Shown here: positions 63,523 to 64,000 of the stretch, one piece after another
How positions within the stretch are numbered: position 1 is the stretch's first letter
Layout: the number at the start of each line of letters is the position of its first letter
Source: Polaromonas sp.
GTDB lineage: Bacteria > Pseudomonadota > Gammaproteobacteria > Burkholderiales > Burkholderiaceae_C
NCBI GenBank assembly: GCA_028292745.1
Contig: JAQGLT010000124.1
Location: 1-64,000, forward strand
Length of the DNA: 64,000 bases
Direction: 5' to 3'
Notes under the pieces: model-generated
Told to the model about the DNA's origin: nothing
Seen by the model: only the letters and a program-made list of their open reading frames with translations
Database searches by the model: none
Position numbers and translations under genes: made by a program

Positions 63523-64000
63523 TCAGGAAATCAGCGCCACTTTCATTTGCTCTAAACGGGCTTTGACCGAAGTGTCTAGCACCTCGTCACCCACGACCGC
63601 ACGAATCCCGCCAATCAGCGAAGGATCAAGCTCCACCTTGACGCTGAGCTTGCGCCCGAAACGAGTCTGCAAAGCAGCTGCAACTTCTGCCAAGGCCTGC
63701 TCGTCCATCGGAAAAGCACTGTAGACGATGGCATCGGTCATGCCGCCGGCAGCATTCTTGAGTGAACGGAACTGGCTGGCAATCTCGGGCAGCGCAGCCA
63801 GGCGTCTGTTCTCGATGATGAGGCGCAGGAAGTTGTTGGCAGCTTGAGGCAAGGGCTCATTTGCATTGCCGGCCACACCGGCGATCACATCGAACACCTG
63901 ATCCACGTCCACCTTTGGACTGTCGGCAAACTGGCGCAACTGGGCATTTTCAGCCACCGCTGCCAGCCTGTCCAGCCACAGACCAGTTGCGGTCAGATCG
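63523..64000 (-). CDS. atpH: ATP synthase delta subunit, 5' end outside the window
   Basis: About 159 codons of the F1 delta (OSCP) stator subunit are visible; the frame continues to the right edge without a start codon, with [20 protein letters not shown] at the boundary. Typical parts are [40 protein letters not shown] and [20 protein letters not shown]. Only some 20-25 N-terminal residues are missing by comparison with the family length of about 178. Confidence 0.95.
   Translation of the reverse strand, partial: DLTATGLWLDRLAAVAENAQLRQFADSPKVDVDQVFDVIAGVAGNANEPLPQAANNFLRLIIENRRLAALPEIASQFRSLKNAAGGMTDAIVYSAFPMDEQALAEVAAALQTRFGRKLSVKVELDPSLIGGIRAVVGDEVLDTSVKARLEQMKVALIS

Overview
The window is a chromosomal segment of a Burkholderiales bacterium, most likely a Polaromonas-like member of the Comamonadaceae. 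Three things point there: the GC-rich background, a gene order usual for that family (atp operon, rsmI/yraN/diaA/dolP, pilT-pilU, an orphan Bug receptor, a divergent putA and Lrp-type regulator), and two short dispersed repeat families that I associate with comamonad genomes. The species call is inference.

Layout. 1-5935: nfrA (cut by the window edge) and nfrB, a c-di-GMP-responsive glycan export pair, divergent from a PAS-PAS-PAS-GGDEF-EAL enzyme. 6205-11240: a LacI regulator, a lipoprotein-type GH3 glycosidase behind a large perfect palindrome, a Sel1-repeat protein and the wreck of a second GH3 gene. 11321-14981: putA and its divergent Lrp/AsnC regulator. 14982-25211: housekeeping genes (YggS-type PLP protein, pilT, pilU, a beta-hydroxyacid dehydrogenase, dolP-diaA-yraN, rsmI, a Bcr/CflA transporter, a lipoprotein, a Cys-rich unknown, a Bug receptor). 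25735-36381: an SGNH hydrolase and a signalling block with a receiver-only regulator, a 2395-residue poly-HAMP hybrid kinase with 14 tandem 92-residue repeats, and a second hybrid kinase.

36589-46211: a decayed genomic island in the 3' end of a tRNA-Arg(CCG) gene. It has a 23-bp direct repeat at both ends, a tyrosine integrase pseudogene, an IS5-type transposase remnant, a fragment of a type I restriction gene, an intact Abi_2/HEPN gene, and an AT-rich four-gene cargo (37029-42774) of mostly unrecognised proteins: a small membrane protein, a 991-residue protein, a 301-residue hydrophobic-tailed protein and a metzincin-type metalloprotease. This cargo is the best candidate in the window for an undescribed system.

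46461-64000: a dihaem cytochrome c, a minus-strand operon (NTF2-like, YheT hydrolase, unknown), lemA with two TPM-domain genes, the ligase-associated DNA repair operon (exonuclease, ATP-dependent ligase, Lhr-like helicase, PdeM) joined by ATGA overlaps, and the atp operon (atpH partial, atpA, atpG, atpD, atpC) with a strong terminator.

A theme across the window is the insertion of short dispersed repeats inside genes without breaking the frame. putA appears to carry four, the Lhr-like helicase two or more, and yggS and the YheT hydrolase one each. The same elements also lie between pilT and pilU and between atpA and atpG.
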